Positions 23,975-34,250 of a stretch of DNA of 64,000 nucleotides are shown here, piece by piece (the first letter of the stretch is position 1; each line of letters starts with the position of its first letter). A program made the position numbers and the translations under genes. The notes under the pieces were generated by a model, which did not search any database, was not told the origin of the DNA, and saw only the letters and a list, made by a program, of their open reading frames with translations. This stretch comes from Cryptomeria japonica (taxonomy: Eukaryota > Streptophyta > Pinopsida > Cupressales > Cupressaceae): assembly GCF_030272615.1 (NCBI RefSeq), contig NC_081409.1, positions 653,390,468 to 653,454,467 on the forward strand, written 5' to 3'.

Positions 23975-25439
23975 TGATAACTCAATGATGAAAGAATAGT
24001 ACCAAACCGGTACTGAGAGGGGGGGGGGTGAATCAGTAAAGACAAAAACACACTCTTAAACTAGTTTGTCAGTAGACACTATGCATTGATAGACAAACAG
24101 TAACACCGGTCCTAAAATAGAGTACAACCAACAAAAACCTAGAATAACTGAGACAAGCATAAACCGGTTGATACCTATCTTCTCATATACTCTAACACTT
24201 CATTTCCATTTCACCATAATACATGAACAAGTAATCCACCATCAAAGATATACATATGAGCAATTAGATCAACATGATTCATTGCTTGACAGAAAACGCC
24301 AAAGCATCACATGAAGAAGACATCACACATAACACACATATTTTTCACATGGAAACCCAACTGGGAAAAATAACGGTGGGGATGAATACCCACAAGCTTT
24401 TTTTTGAACTCTTTAGAAGTCCGCTCTATTAGGAGCCTTGTCTGGTTAAAGACTGATACAATAGGTTTTGTTAGGAACCGATCTTGTTAGGGATCACCCG
24501 GTTAAGGGTTAAACCCTATTAAAGGTTACCTTGTTATAAGATTTCAAGAACTCAATTGTTTTGAGTTGCCCTATTAAAGGATTTACAGCAAGTTGGTTAA
24601 AGCTACCTTGTTAAGGGATTTTCCTACTATTGAGGTGGTTAGAGATCAATAGGTATTACAATGATCTGGTAAAAACACTCAATACCAATGTAGATTTGCT
24701 TAAGCTCCTCTTCACCTTCTACACTTACACTCTGCAGGTATCACTTCTCTCCTTTGGTTTGGCAAGAATCATGTATCCCTTCTCTTGGATACACACACAA
24801 CTTTTGCCAACAACCTCAGAAAGAATCACAACATTGACCTTATAGGAAAACAGATAGGTTGGTAGCATAAACCCTAAACCCTGAAACCTATTAGGTTAAG
24901 GAATTCAAACGGTTCAATCCTGACCGTTGAGCACACTGCATTAAATGCAACAGTCTTGATCCAATCTCAAGACATTCTCCATCATCCATTTTCCACTGAT
25001 TTCATAGTGGCTGATAACCCATCACACGTTATCATCATTTACAGACTTCACACATTCCCAAGGTATATAGGAACAATCTTCTTCATGCAAGATCCTTCAC
25101 GTGCACAAGGCTTACATGGCAACATGATATGTTCTTCATTACCATGATAACTCATCACACAAAGTCACCGGTTGAGCCACACAAGCTTGAAGTACTTCAA
25201 CCAGAAACCCTAAAGTTGAGACTACCAACTAGTAGTCATACAATGCTTCCATGTGCCGGTTCCCATAACCATATGCCAGTTCACCTTTAACAAACACACC
25301 GCTTCACTTTGGCACAAATGTCGGTTCACAGTGTTATACCGGTTCTCACATATGCCAGTTCTCACCTCTTCAGCATATTGACATCAATGACAACATACAA
25401 TGTCTTTATGTCCTCATACCGGTTCACATAATGCCAACA
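23975..25439 (-). repeat. 5' LTR of Copia-1
   Basis: Aligns with 18100-19560 throughout. On the plus strand it starts TGATAACTCAATGATG and ends CATAATGCCAACA. The telo-box region is at 24868-24886 and the TATA-like box at 24832-24845, here with one change (CTATAAGGTCAATG). Confidence 0.92.
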
Positions 25440-25444
25440 AAAAG

Positions 25445-26530
25445 GCCATAAGGAGAATGAGGGGGATACAAAGGTGAACATGAAGGGAATGAGATACTAG
25501 GGCATAACGGACATAGAGGGGAAGGGAGACCTAAGAGGCTTAGAGGAGAGAGAGAGAGGCTATACAATAGAGGGGAAAGGAATAAGATACTTGAGGATAA
25601 AGGACATAGAGGGGAAAGGAGGTGAGAGGCTAGAGGGGAGAGAGAGGTGGGAGATTTTGGGATAAAGGACATAAAGGGGAAGGGAGGTGGGAGGCCTAGA
25701 GGGGAGGGAGAGGAGAGATGGGGGTTTAAGGAGGGTGGGGGTGATAGAGAGGTAAACATGAATGCAATGAGATACTTAGGGATAAATGACATAGAGAGGA
25801 AGGGAGGTGAGAAGATCAAAGGGGAGAGAGAGGTGAGATGGGGGTTTAAGGAGGGTGGGGGGGATAGAGAGGTAAACATGAAGAAAGTGGGGGAGAGACT
25901 AAGGGAAAGAGGTGAGAGAGGGAATGAGATGGGCGTAAGGATGGAGAGGAAGGTACAAAGGGATAGGGGAATAAGGGAATTGTGAGAGCTAGAGAAGGGA
26001 GGGACAAAGAAGAGTAGGGATATAAGAATGAAGGGAGATAAGAGGTAAGGGGAGAGAGAATAAGAGATTTGGTTCATAGAGAGATATGGAGCTACGAGTG
26101 AAGGGAGATAAAGGTGTGTAATGAGATATATAGCTCATAGAGGAGGGTAATGGGACATGGATGAATATGGATACCTCAAGAGGTCAATGTAAGATGGATA
26201 GAGGTGGATACCTTGATAGGTGGAGAGAGAGGAGAGAGAGGCCATAATTGAGAGAGGGGAGTGAGATATAAAATAAGAGACAAAGGAACAAAGAGAAATA
26301 GGGAAGGAGGGGTAGATGGTGATTTTTTGAGATACTTAGAGATGGTAAAGATATAGGTGAGGGGGAGAGTTCACAAATCAAGAAAGAGGGGAAAGTACCT
26401 GTAGGGTGAGAATTGGAGAGGGAGAGAGAAATATACAGAAGGGAAATAGAGGTGATTTACTTAGAGCCTAAGGAGGGATTGGTAAGAGACACAATAGGTA
26501 CAAATAGATATAAAAGGAGAGAGAGATAGC
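25445..26530. repeat. Purine-rich satellite, segment 3
   Basis: Continues from 18099 after Copia-1 with 'gccataaggagaatgaggggg', matching 17345. The anchor recurs as 'gatatggagctacgag' near 26083, about 960 bp after the previous one when Copia-1 is discounted; this interval has gained extra 100-130-bp modules. The 217-codon ORF on the opposite strand (25424-26077) is compositional. The array fades near 26530. Confidence 0.82.
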
Positions 26531-26570
26531 TAATGGGACATTGTTTCAACTAAATATTGTTTCTATGTAC

Positions 26571-26698
26571 ACATTTGGTGCTCTCCCTATTTGGCACATG
26601 CCAAATGTGGAATATGGACCACATTTGGCACACACCAGATGGGAAAACCCATTGATCACATTTGGTGCATGCCAAATAGGGAGAGCACCATATTTGGC
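26571..26698. repeat. Inverted repeat with 20-bp perfect core arms
   Basis: TGGTGCTCTCCCTATTTGGC (26576-26595) is exactly complementary to GCCAAATAGGGAGAGCACCA (26671-26690). Imperfect pairing extends to about 40 bp per arm, with a loop of about 50-75 bp. Copies of 'acatttgg' and 'ccaaatg' continue to 26710. It could fold as a hairpin. Confidence 0.8.
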
Positions 26699-26800
26699 AC
26701 ACACCAAATGGACCGCTTTGGGAAACACCAAACCTATGGGTTGGATTTTCCTTGGGCATCCAACCCAAAGGTTTGGACAACCATTTCAAGCTAGGGACGT

Positions 26801-28465
26801 GATTTTATTAGAACATTGAAAATTTTTGACATATTTTTGGTCGTGCTCTCCGTCAAGTTTGCACGTGTTTCAATGAAATTTAAAAAAATACTGTGGTAAA
26901 CTTGAGTTCCCTCTTAGCTATACAACAATGTAGTTTATTTCAAATTTTAATTTCGTTAAGTCTTTCATCTATAATTTCTTTTGTCAGTGTGTCCATTTTT
27001 TGTCAAAAACCAACATGCACTATTTTGGGTATAGATTTTTACACGTTCATCAGATTTTGAAAAAACTTACATTTTTAGAAACTAGAGTCCATTCTACACA
27101 ATTTTAAAAAAAGGTTTTGATTTTTGATTAGTTTTCAATGCTTTTAGGGGGGAGCACACTCAAATTTCTGTTTTTCAAGATGTGTCCACTTCAAAAATTA
27201 GTAAAAAATCATGTACTCATTAAAAAATTATCTAAAAAATATGGCATAAACTACAAGGTGTTAGCTAATTGCTCACTAAAGCAATTTTAAAAACTCAAGA
27301 AACAAATTAACATTTTAGGGGGGCCACAACAGACGCCATGTTATGTTTTTTGCATAAAAATAGGGCCACTTTTTGTGGCCCCCCTTTTTGAAACCTTTAA
27401 TCTCCACCATTTTCAAAATAAATTAGTAGTTTAGAAAGTAGACTCTAAGCACTCCAACTCTTGTTCTTATTGCATCTTCAAATTTAGAGTGTAATTATGT
27501 TCAATTTGTCGTTCAAGTTCAGACTTTGCTAATTTTAGAAAAAAAGTGGCATCTTAAGAGCCCCTTTTGGTACCACAACTTGGTGCATATACCCACAATT
27601 CAACCATCATTTTTCATCCCATGCCATTAACAATACTTTTTTGCTTGAGAAATTGTTCCTTGATTTGGATGGTGTTATTTTTTATGGGCCAATTCACAGG
27701 TTTTGGAAAGTATGTATGTGATTATGTGTGTAACGTTTTCTTGTAAAGTAGGTTTTAGTGTGTAATATGATAATAATTATTATTCACAATAGTGAAATCT
27801 TATGTGGAGTTGTTCATACTATCTTTGGTCATTACATGTGATAGGTGGTGACAATCACCAAATACAAATGATTTTTGAATTGTATTAGAAAGATGTCATG
27901 TTTTAGATGAATGCAATAAATGAAACAAAATACATCTACACACCAATAAATGAGAGAATACATCTACTCTTTTGGTTTTTTTTGGTCCAAGGAGGATGTT
28001 CCTAAAGATATAAATGCTGGATATACAACAAAAAGAAAAGGATTAACCAAACACTATTCATAGGCATTGTAAAAGGGTTGTCATTAATTTTCCTTCACAC
28101 ATACTATTCTTTTATTCAATAAATCTCTAAACAGAGTAGATTAATTAGTAGTTTATGATCTTGCATATGTAAAAAGATTAGTTCACAACTACATATCTAT
28201 AACTCTTATGATTTCATACTTCACCTATAATAAATAATATAAATCACCAATAAATCTCAAAAAATGATTCACAATTCTTAGCTTTAAATGGACTTAACAA
28301 AGACATATATATCACCAACATTATGTAAGATAACAACAAAAATTATGTCTTTACCTAGAACTATTGGTGGTTCCAATGGTTCTTGGAACCAATATAATTT
28401 TTTATTAGTTCCTAAGGAGGCTAAACACTTTCATTGGTTATAACTTAGCCATTCTTTCTCCTTTT
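26801..28465. other. Unassigned AT-rich region without genes
   Basis: No coding signal on either strand. A short hairpin is present: AGGGGGGCCACAA (27317-27329) and its exact complement TTGTGGCCCCCCT (27373-27385). Phrases such as 'gtgctctccgtcaagttt' and 'ttttggtcgtgctctcc' suggest decayed repeat DNA, but I cannot assign a family. Confidence 0.5.
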
Positions 28466-28720
28466 TCCATAAAATCAAAAAAATAGATACCCATTAGGTC
28501 TTTTTACCAAATGATTCCTTCAAACTAGCCAAATTGCATCCAAAATTTTCTTCATTTTCTATCTAATCAAAACCATGGATACCCATTTTGAACTTCTACT
28601 AAAATGATTCCTTCAAACTAGCCAAATTGCATCTAAAATTTTCTTCCTTTTCTATCTAATCAAAACCATGGATACCCAATTTGAACTTCTACTAGATGAT
28701 TATATATATATATATATTCT
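28466..28720. repeat. 103-bp tandem repeat, about 2.5 copies, followed by a TA run
   Basis: The unit 'atgattccttcaaactagcc...' starts at 28511 and 28614 (period 103) with few differences. A partial copy precedes it from about 28466. A TA dinucleotide run follows at about 28700-28718. Confidence 0.85.
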
Positions 28721-29546
28721 TGATGAAGTTACAATCTATCATAAGGACCAATTTTTCTACATGATGAAGATGTCATGAGGTTGTATGGAGTATATGTGCT
28801 CATGTTTAATATTGCAAATAATGATGTTGTATAAAATTTTCTATACTCTATTAAGTGACTCTCATTAACTGAAGTGGTTTTTCAGTGAAATGTACCCGTT
28901 CTTGTGAAAAATATACCTATTTGGTTTTTATTCTAGACTCTGGTGGTTGTGTATCAGATAATTAGGTGACTAAAGTATGATAGTTGTATGTTCATGTTCT
29001 TTAGATTTTAGATGTTCATGTGAAGATATGTTGGTTTGTGTTCTAGATAATGTGAAAATAGTTAAGTTTGTCTTGAAGGCTATTTAAATTAGTTTGTGGT
29101 GGATCTATGTAGTCATAATATAATGCTTGTGGACATAATATCTTATTATTTCTGAATATTTTTATGCTCAAAGTATCTATAGTCGAAGTTATGTATATTT
29201 GAGCTTATACATATTTTGCATAGAGAAGTGGTATAATGGAATGCATTGCATTCCTCATTGATATTGATGATATGGTGTTGCAAATGGTAGTTTCAAGTTT
29301 TTTAATGGTTTATGTATTCCTCATTGATATTGATAATATGGTGTTGCAGATGGTAGTTTCAAGGTTTTTAATGGTTTATGTTTCTCTCTTGGTTGTTCAA
29401 AAAACTTCTTGTTGGTTTGGATTGATGGTTGTGTCAGTTGTATCATTTCAAAGTTATGTGTTTTATCTTTTATGGTAGACTCATGTTTTTTTGGTTCATG
29501 TTATAACACATGGTTGCATAGGTGCTATCATGGATGCATTGGGTGT
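28721..29546. other. Unassigned region with a 66-bp duplication
   Basis: A 66-bp unit beginning 'ttcctcattgatattgat' occurs at 29251-29316 and 29317-29382. Because 66 is a multiple of three, it leaves an 80-codon ORF open (29236-29478) with a repeated hydrophobic translation. No domain is recognised and I do not call it a gene. The rest shows nothing. Confidence 0.55.
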
Positions 29547-30454
29547 TGAACACTATGAAAATATATGAGAGGGGGGTGTATTAACATTTACAAAAACTTG
29601 ATCATATTATGTTATTTGAATAACAATAAATATCCAAAAATGTGCATGAAAGTAAACAACTCAAACATCCAAACACTCTTACAAGAACACCAAGATTTTT
29701 ACATGGAAAATCTAAACTGGGAAAAACCACAGTGATATTCAACTCACAATATATAATAACTATTTTACAATGAACAAAGGCTTCCTACCAAAAGAAACTT
29801 ACTACATAGAACTTACAAATTGAGGCATAACCTTGGGAAAGATAAAAATAGAGACTTGCTCAATTGAAGATCACTTCTTTAGGGAAATATATACATCTAA
29901 TCTTACATTATGATGAAAATAGTAGATCAAACTTTATACAATTTAAACATATGTTAAAATACAGATAACAATTCATAGTGTATACTCATTTGTCTGCTCA
30001 ATACATCTTTGCACAACTTTTGCATCCACCACTTACACACCACTTTCACTACTTCTCACACCCATACTTATTTGTCACATCCATATCTATCACAACAATT
30101 AGCTCAATATATATCAGTTGAATCCAAAATGAAGTTCACAAGGCCGACCAAAATAATATGAAACACATAGATAGCATTGACCCAAAAATACATCATCTAA
30201 AAAGTGAAATAAATATGTGAGGGTTCTCACCAAGTTGAGACACCTTCCAATTAACACCAAAAAAATTTATGCACAACCATTAAAAACAAAACACACAACT
30301 GGTACAATACATCATCTATTAACCACATATTGTCTTGTTCCAGACCTAAAAGAAAATAGTTCACCCCAAGAGAACCACATCATCTTGATTTACAACATAG
30401 TTACAATGAGAAAAGAAATCCAAGTGGACAACATGATCATAAGAGATATATTTG
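29547..30454 (-). repeat. Copia-LTR-like fragment
   Basis: The left edge 'tgttgaacactatg' is followed by 'gagaggggggtg' and, about 150 bp later, 'catggaaaatctaaactggg' and 'aaaaaccac'. These resemble the C-run and R-region blocks of the minus-oriented LTRs of Copia-1, in the same order. No right end or target duplication could be fixed; 30454 is set only by the next unit. Confidence 0.4.
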
Positions 30455-31882
30455 TGTAGCATCCTAAATTTTACTCTCATATAATTTTTTCCCCACTTAG
30501 GCCTCACTTTGGCTTTCATCCTCTATGGCCTAATTAAAGGACGAATTTTTCTCACACCAAATATCACACACAATTATTCACTATCTTTTCTGACTCCCCA
30601 GGATCTATGAGCCCTAATTTCTAGGACCATAGTGTTGGTGCCCATGGTGGTCCTATTAGAAAGGGCCCATCTTGTGGCCTTATAATGGTCACCTAATTTG
30701 GGCAAGGACCTAGATCCTGTGTCGACCTCTGTCAAAAATTCAATTCTTTTTCGAACAACAAGTATAAAAGGAGGTCTAACCCTCTAATTTCAAACTAAAC
30801 AATCATTGAATGAATTCAAGATATCAATTACACTATAATATATTTAAGTGAGAAATAAATTAGTCTTATACCAAGCATTGGAGATTACATTCATGTTCTA
30901 AGTTTTATGAAGACTATCTACATGAACCCTCAATTCCTTGTGAAGACAAACAAAACTTCATTAAAGGTATATCATTGGGAATTTCATTCATTGTTTTCCT
31001 TTTACTCAAAAGGAAATTATTGTAATACAATACTTTATTTATATTTCAATTCCATTTTATAGTTAATTCCAAAACTGGGTTTTGACCTAAGGAAAACCTC
31101 TATTCCCAATAATTTCCCCCTTTTTACTATGTGCAGGAATAGGTATAGAGTTGCATTTTGGAGGGCTGAAAGGGTTCACAGAGATGAACAGGTTCACCTT
31201 TTGATGATAGAAAATTTAGAGGACTAGGGGGACCACCACCATGGTCCTGACAAATTAGGTTGATTTTTTGGGAACAAATCCAAATCATCCTCTTCTTATC
31301 AGATCTAGGTTTGTGGCTCCATATGATGATTGTAGCTTACTATTTCTATTAAATTAATTTGATAACTCACTATTTTACCCTAATATTTAAATAATTTAAG
31401 TTTCAATTCAATTTTAGGGAAGGAAGATCCCCATTTAGGAGGCCTAGAATCTAATTAAAATAATGTTCTATTAGGCTTAGATCTATCAAATTCTATTAGC
31501 CCTTAATGTAATGGTAAATTAAGAAAAAATACTGGTTTTTATTACATTTTATGGTGAAACCCTAATTTTCACCATTACATTTTGGTGAGCCCAATGTCTT
31601 ACACCTTAATTTATAATTTGTGATCTTATATTTGATTATTTATGCATTTTAAAATTTAAATTTACACTTACAATTTTTAATTCCAACTTAATTACATAAA
31701 TTTAGAGGTTAAATTCACACAAACCCTAATTTATAATTCTAAAATTGAAGTTGTGGGTTGCCTAATTTGGATTAATTATCTCAGATCTGATTATTTATGC
31801 ATTTTAAACTTCAAATTTGCACTCATAGATCTTATTTTCAATTGATTTACATAAATTTAGATGTTAAATTTACAAAAACTGA
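30455..31882 (+). repeat. LTR-like unit of another Gypsy-type element plus leader fragment
   Basis: It starts TGTAGCATCCTAAATTTTAC. 'gtataaaagg' (about 30765) is a likely TATA box, and a CA lies at 31578-31579 before 'ttttggtgagcccaatg', which is placed like a primer binding site. From 31620 two copies of a block around 'gattatttatgcattttaaa' occur about 155 bp apart. No gag or pol follows; near 31883-32010 the sequence changes into Copia-2. It may be a 5' LTR with truncated leader or a solo LTR (flanks ATTTG and TTTTG differ at one base). Confidence 0.45.
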
Positions 31883-32014
31883 TGCAGGAGCATCCCCGGT
31901 CTATGAGAAATCTTGCACCAACCAAAAATATATTTCTTTTTAGTTTAGTTCTTGTTCAATTCAGTATGCAGTTTTTTGTGTTCCTATCAGTATGTTTCAG
32001 TAGTTGCTTGTGTA

Positions 32015-32652
32015 GAAGTGTTTGTAGCCATTAAAGAAGAGATGTCAGACTAGAAGGAATTAGTATCTAGGATGGATAACTCTGATGATTGGATCATTGA
32101 TAGTGGTTGTTCACATCACATGATCGGTGATTGGAGAAAATTTCTTTCTTTGAAGGAATTTGATGGCAGAGTTGTAAGATTTGGTAATGACTCACCCTGC
32201 ATGGTTAAAGGTAAGGGAACTATTTCTCTTAATGGAAAGAGCAGTGCAGATGATGTCTACTGGTTTGAAGTTTTAAAGCATAATCTCTAGAGTGTGGCAC
32301 AACTTAATGACAAAGGATACCCATTGGAGTTTAAGAATGGTAACCTATTGCACCTTAATCCTAAAGTTAGCAATTGTTTAATTGCAAAGATAGATGATAG
32401 TTGGCTTTGACATAGGATATTTTGTCATATAAACTTAGATAACATTGTTAAAGTGAGTAATTCCAAGACAGTGAGAGGTTTGCCTCAGTTGGATAAACCG
32501 GTTAATCCTCTATGTAAAGAATGTTAGTTGGGAAAGATGACATCCTCAACTTTAAAGAGAAAATCTTTTTCAGTGGAACATTTGTTAGATTTGGTTCATA
32601 CAAATCTTTGTGGACCAATAAGGACAAAAGGTATTCAAGGTGACAGATATTT
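32015..32652 (+). pseudogene. pol: Protease and integrase N-terminal part of Copia-2
   Basis: 'DDWIIDSGCSHHM' near 32086-32124 is the protease active site. The frame is open to 32290 ('VRFGNDSPCMVKGKG'), then broken by stops. A stretch of about 25 residues present in Copia-1 after 'KNG' is missing. The zinc region shows 'HRIFCHINLDN' and 'LCKEC-stop-LGKM', keeping the Cys pair that Copia-1 lost. The first integrase catalytic position reads 'VHTNLCGP', Asp to Asn, a G-to-A type change. The segment stops at 'GDRYF' where the solo LTR enters. Confidence 0.85.
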
Positions 32653-33423
32653 TGTTAGAATTTCCAAAGATACTGAGAGGGGGGGTGAATCAATATCTGA
32701 CCGGTTATATAATTTTCTCAACTTATAACATGAAAAACATATTAAAACTGTGTACCGGTAAACCAAAAATAATGCAACAAATAATAATAACAACCACAAC
32801 ATGAAAATCTTACCATAACACAATATTTAACGAGGAAACCTGATGTGGGAAAAACCTCGATGGGATTTCTGACCCACAATATTCACTTACTGGCCAATAA
32901 GAGAATATTACTGCTTACAATAGGGGCCTACACATATAGGAAGGCCAAGTGCCTAGAGCTCACTGCTTAGTTACAAAAGAAGTCACACTGACTTACAAAA
33001 ATGGATTATACAAATCCAATGTCTTGTACTACTTTAGATCAGCATCTACTATGCCAGATTCAGTACTAGTTTAGGCTCTGCTACATACATAAACCTCGAA
33101 CCTAATAATTCATACATTAGGTCTGCTATATTCCATTCATCAATCATCTATTAAATGATCTACAATGATCTCATACATATATGTCATATTACAATCCGCC
33201 ATGTCAGCTTACAAAAGATTTTACAATTAATTACAAAATATGTTTATAAAAAATTGTTGTTGGTAATCAATCTTTAGGGTGTCGGTGAACTGTATGTTGG
33301 TGTAGAGTCTGCTGGTGCTGATGCCCGTGTCTGCCTACTGATATCACATGATTTTAAGGTTGCCATCAATGATAATACCTTCAATCACCTACAATTTCTC
33401 ATTAGAGTGTGCATTTGCCAACA
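32653..33423 (-). repeat. Solo LTR nested in the Copia-2 integrase
   Basis: TG at 32653 and CA at 33423 are flanked by TATTT at 32648-32652 and 33424-33428. On the minus strand it begins TGTTGGCAAATGCACACTC and ends GGAAATTCTAACA, with the C-run (plus 'gagagggggggtgaatca') near its 3' end. The integrase reading frame before and after the insertion is in register when the LTR and one target copy are discounted. Size 771 bp, about half the other Copia LTRs here, so it is another subfamily. Confidence 0.93.
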
Positions 33424-33428
33424 TATTT

Positions 33429-34250
33429 TATGATCTTCATTGATGATTGCTCAATGATGATGTGGGTCACATTCTTGAAGGATAAGTCTTAAGCTTTTGG
33501 TAAGTTCAAGGCATTCAGGGCCTTAGCTGAGAAGGAGAGAGATAAGAAGATAAATTATTTGAGGACAGATCAAGGTGGTGAATTTACTTCTAAGGAATTC
33601 ACTAGATATTATGAAGAAAATGGTATCAAATGACATCTTTCTGTACCGAGGATACCACAACAGAATGGTATCGCAAAGAGAAACAATCAATCAGTCATTG
33701 AAGCTACTAGGATGATGTTGATACAAGAAGGTGTAGCAAAAACTTTCTAGAGAGAAGCTATCAACACAACTGTCTACACTATGAACCAAATTCTGGTAAA
33801 AAGAGGTAAGGACAAGACTCCTTATGAATATTGGTATGGAATATCACTTGATGTTAGTTATTTCAAGATAGTTGGAAGAAAATTTTTTATTAAGAGAGAT
33901 GATTATATTAGCAAATTTGAAGCTAAAACTAATGAAGGTATATTTCTTGGTTATTCCACCAAGAGTAAGGCCTACAAGTATTTTAACAACTGGACACAGA
34001 GAATTATTGAGAGTATTGATGTTTGAGTGGATGAATATCCTGAAGTCTCAGAGGAAACCAGATTATTGGAGAAAAAGGATGAATATCCTTGCATTTTGTT
34101 TTTGGAACCAAAGACTGTGGAATCTGAAACCGACAAAGCAAATACTGATGTACCAGTTCAACCGGGATAGATAAATTCAGAAGAAGATAATGATAATGAA
34201 GAAGATGAACCTAAAGATAATGATCATGTTATTCCAAGATATGTGAGATT
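33429..34250 (+). pseudogene. pol: Integrase C-terminal part of Copia-2
   Basis: It begins 'FIDDCSMMMWVTFLKDKS' and continues 'LRTDQGGEF', which has the second catalytic Asp. The third motif reads 'NGIAKRNN', where Copia-1 has Glu before Arg; Glu to Lys is again a G-to-A change. 'YEYWYGISLDVSYFK' marks the C-terminal domain, and an acidic linker (about 34175-34230) leads to RT. Stops are at 33490, 33631, 33748, 34023 and 34168. Confidence 0.85.

Larger units (their letters stand above)
18100..25439 (-). mobile_element. Copia-1: full-length decayed Ty1/Copia element
   Basis: TG at 18100 and CA at 25439 are flanked by AAAAG at 18095-18099 and 25440-25444. LTRs of 1461 and 1465 bp, a tRNA-iMet PBS, gag, protease, integrase, RT, RNase H and PPT all lie in the order expected for the minus strand. 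The order integrase before RT defines Copia. About 13 substitutions in the first 200 aligned LTR bases (hand count) suggest an old insertion. Gag-pol has at least eight in-frame stops or frameshifts, several of them C-to-T or G-to-A. Confidence 0.92.

Noticed and set aside
25424-26077. 217-codon minus ORF, and a similar one at 17275-17736
   Set aside because: Same compositional effect in other segments of the satellite.
29236-29478. 80-codon ORF with repeated hydrophobic stretch, possible membrane peptide
   Set aside because: Produced by a 66-bp tandem duplication in AT-rich DNA; no start context, neighbours or family support.
30455-31579. Solo LTR with clean target duplication
   Set aside because: Flanks ATTTG and TTTTG differ at one base, and a PBS-like sequence and leader seem to follow, so I left its status open.
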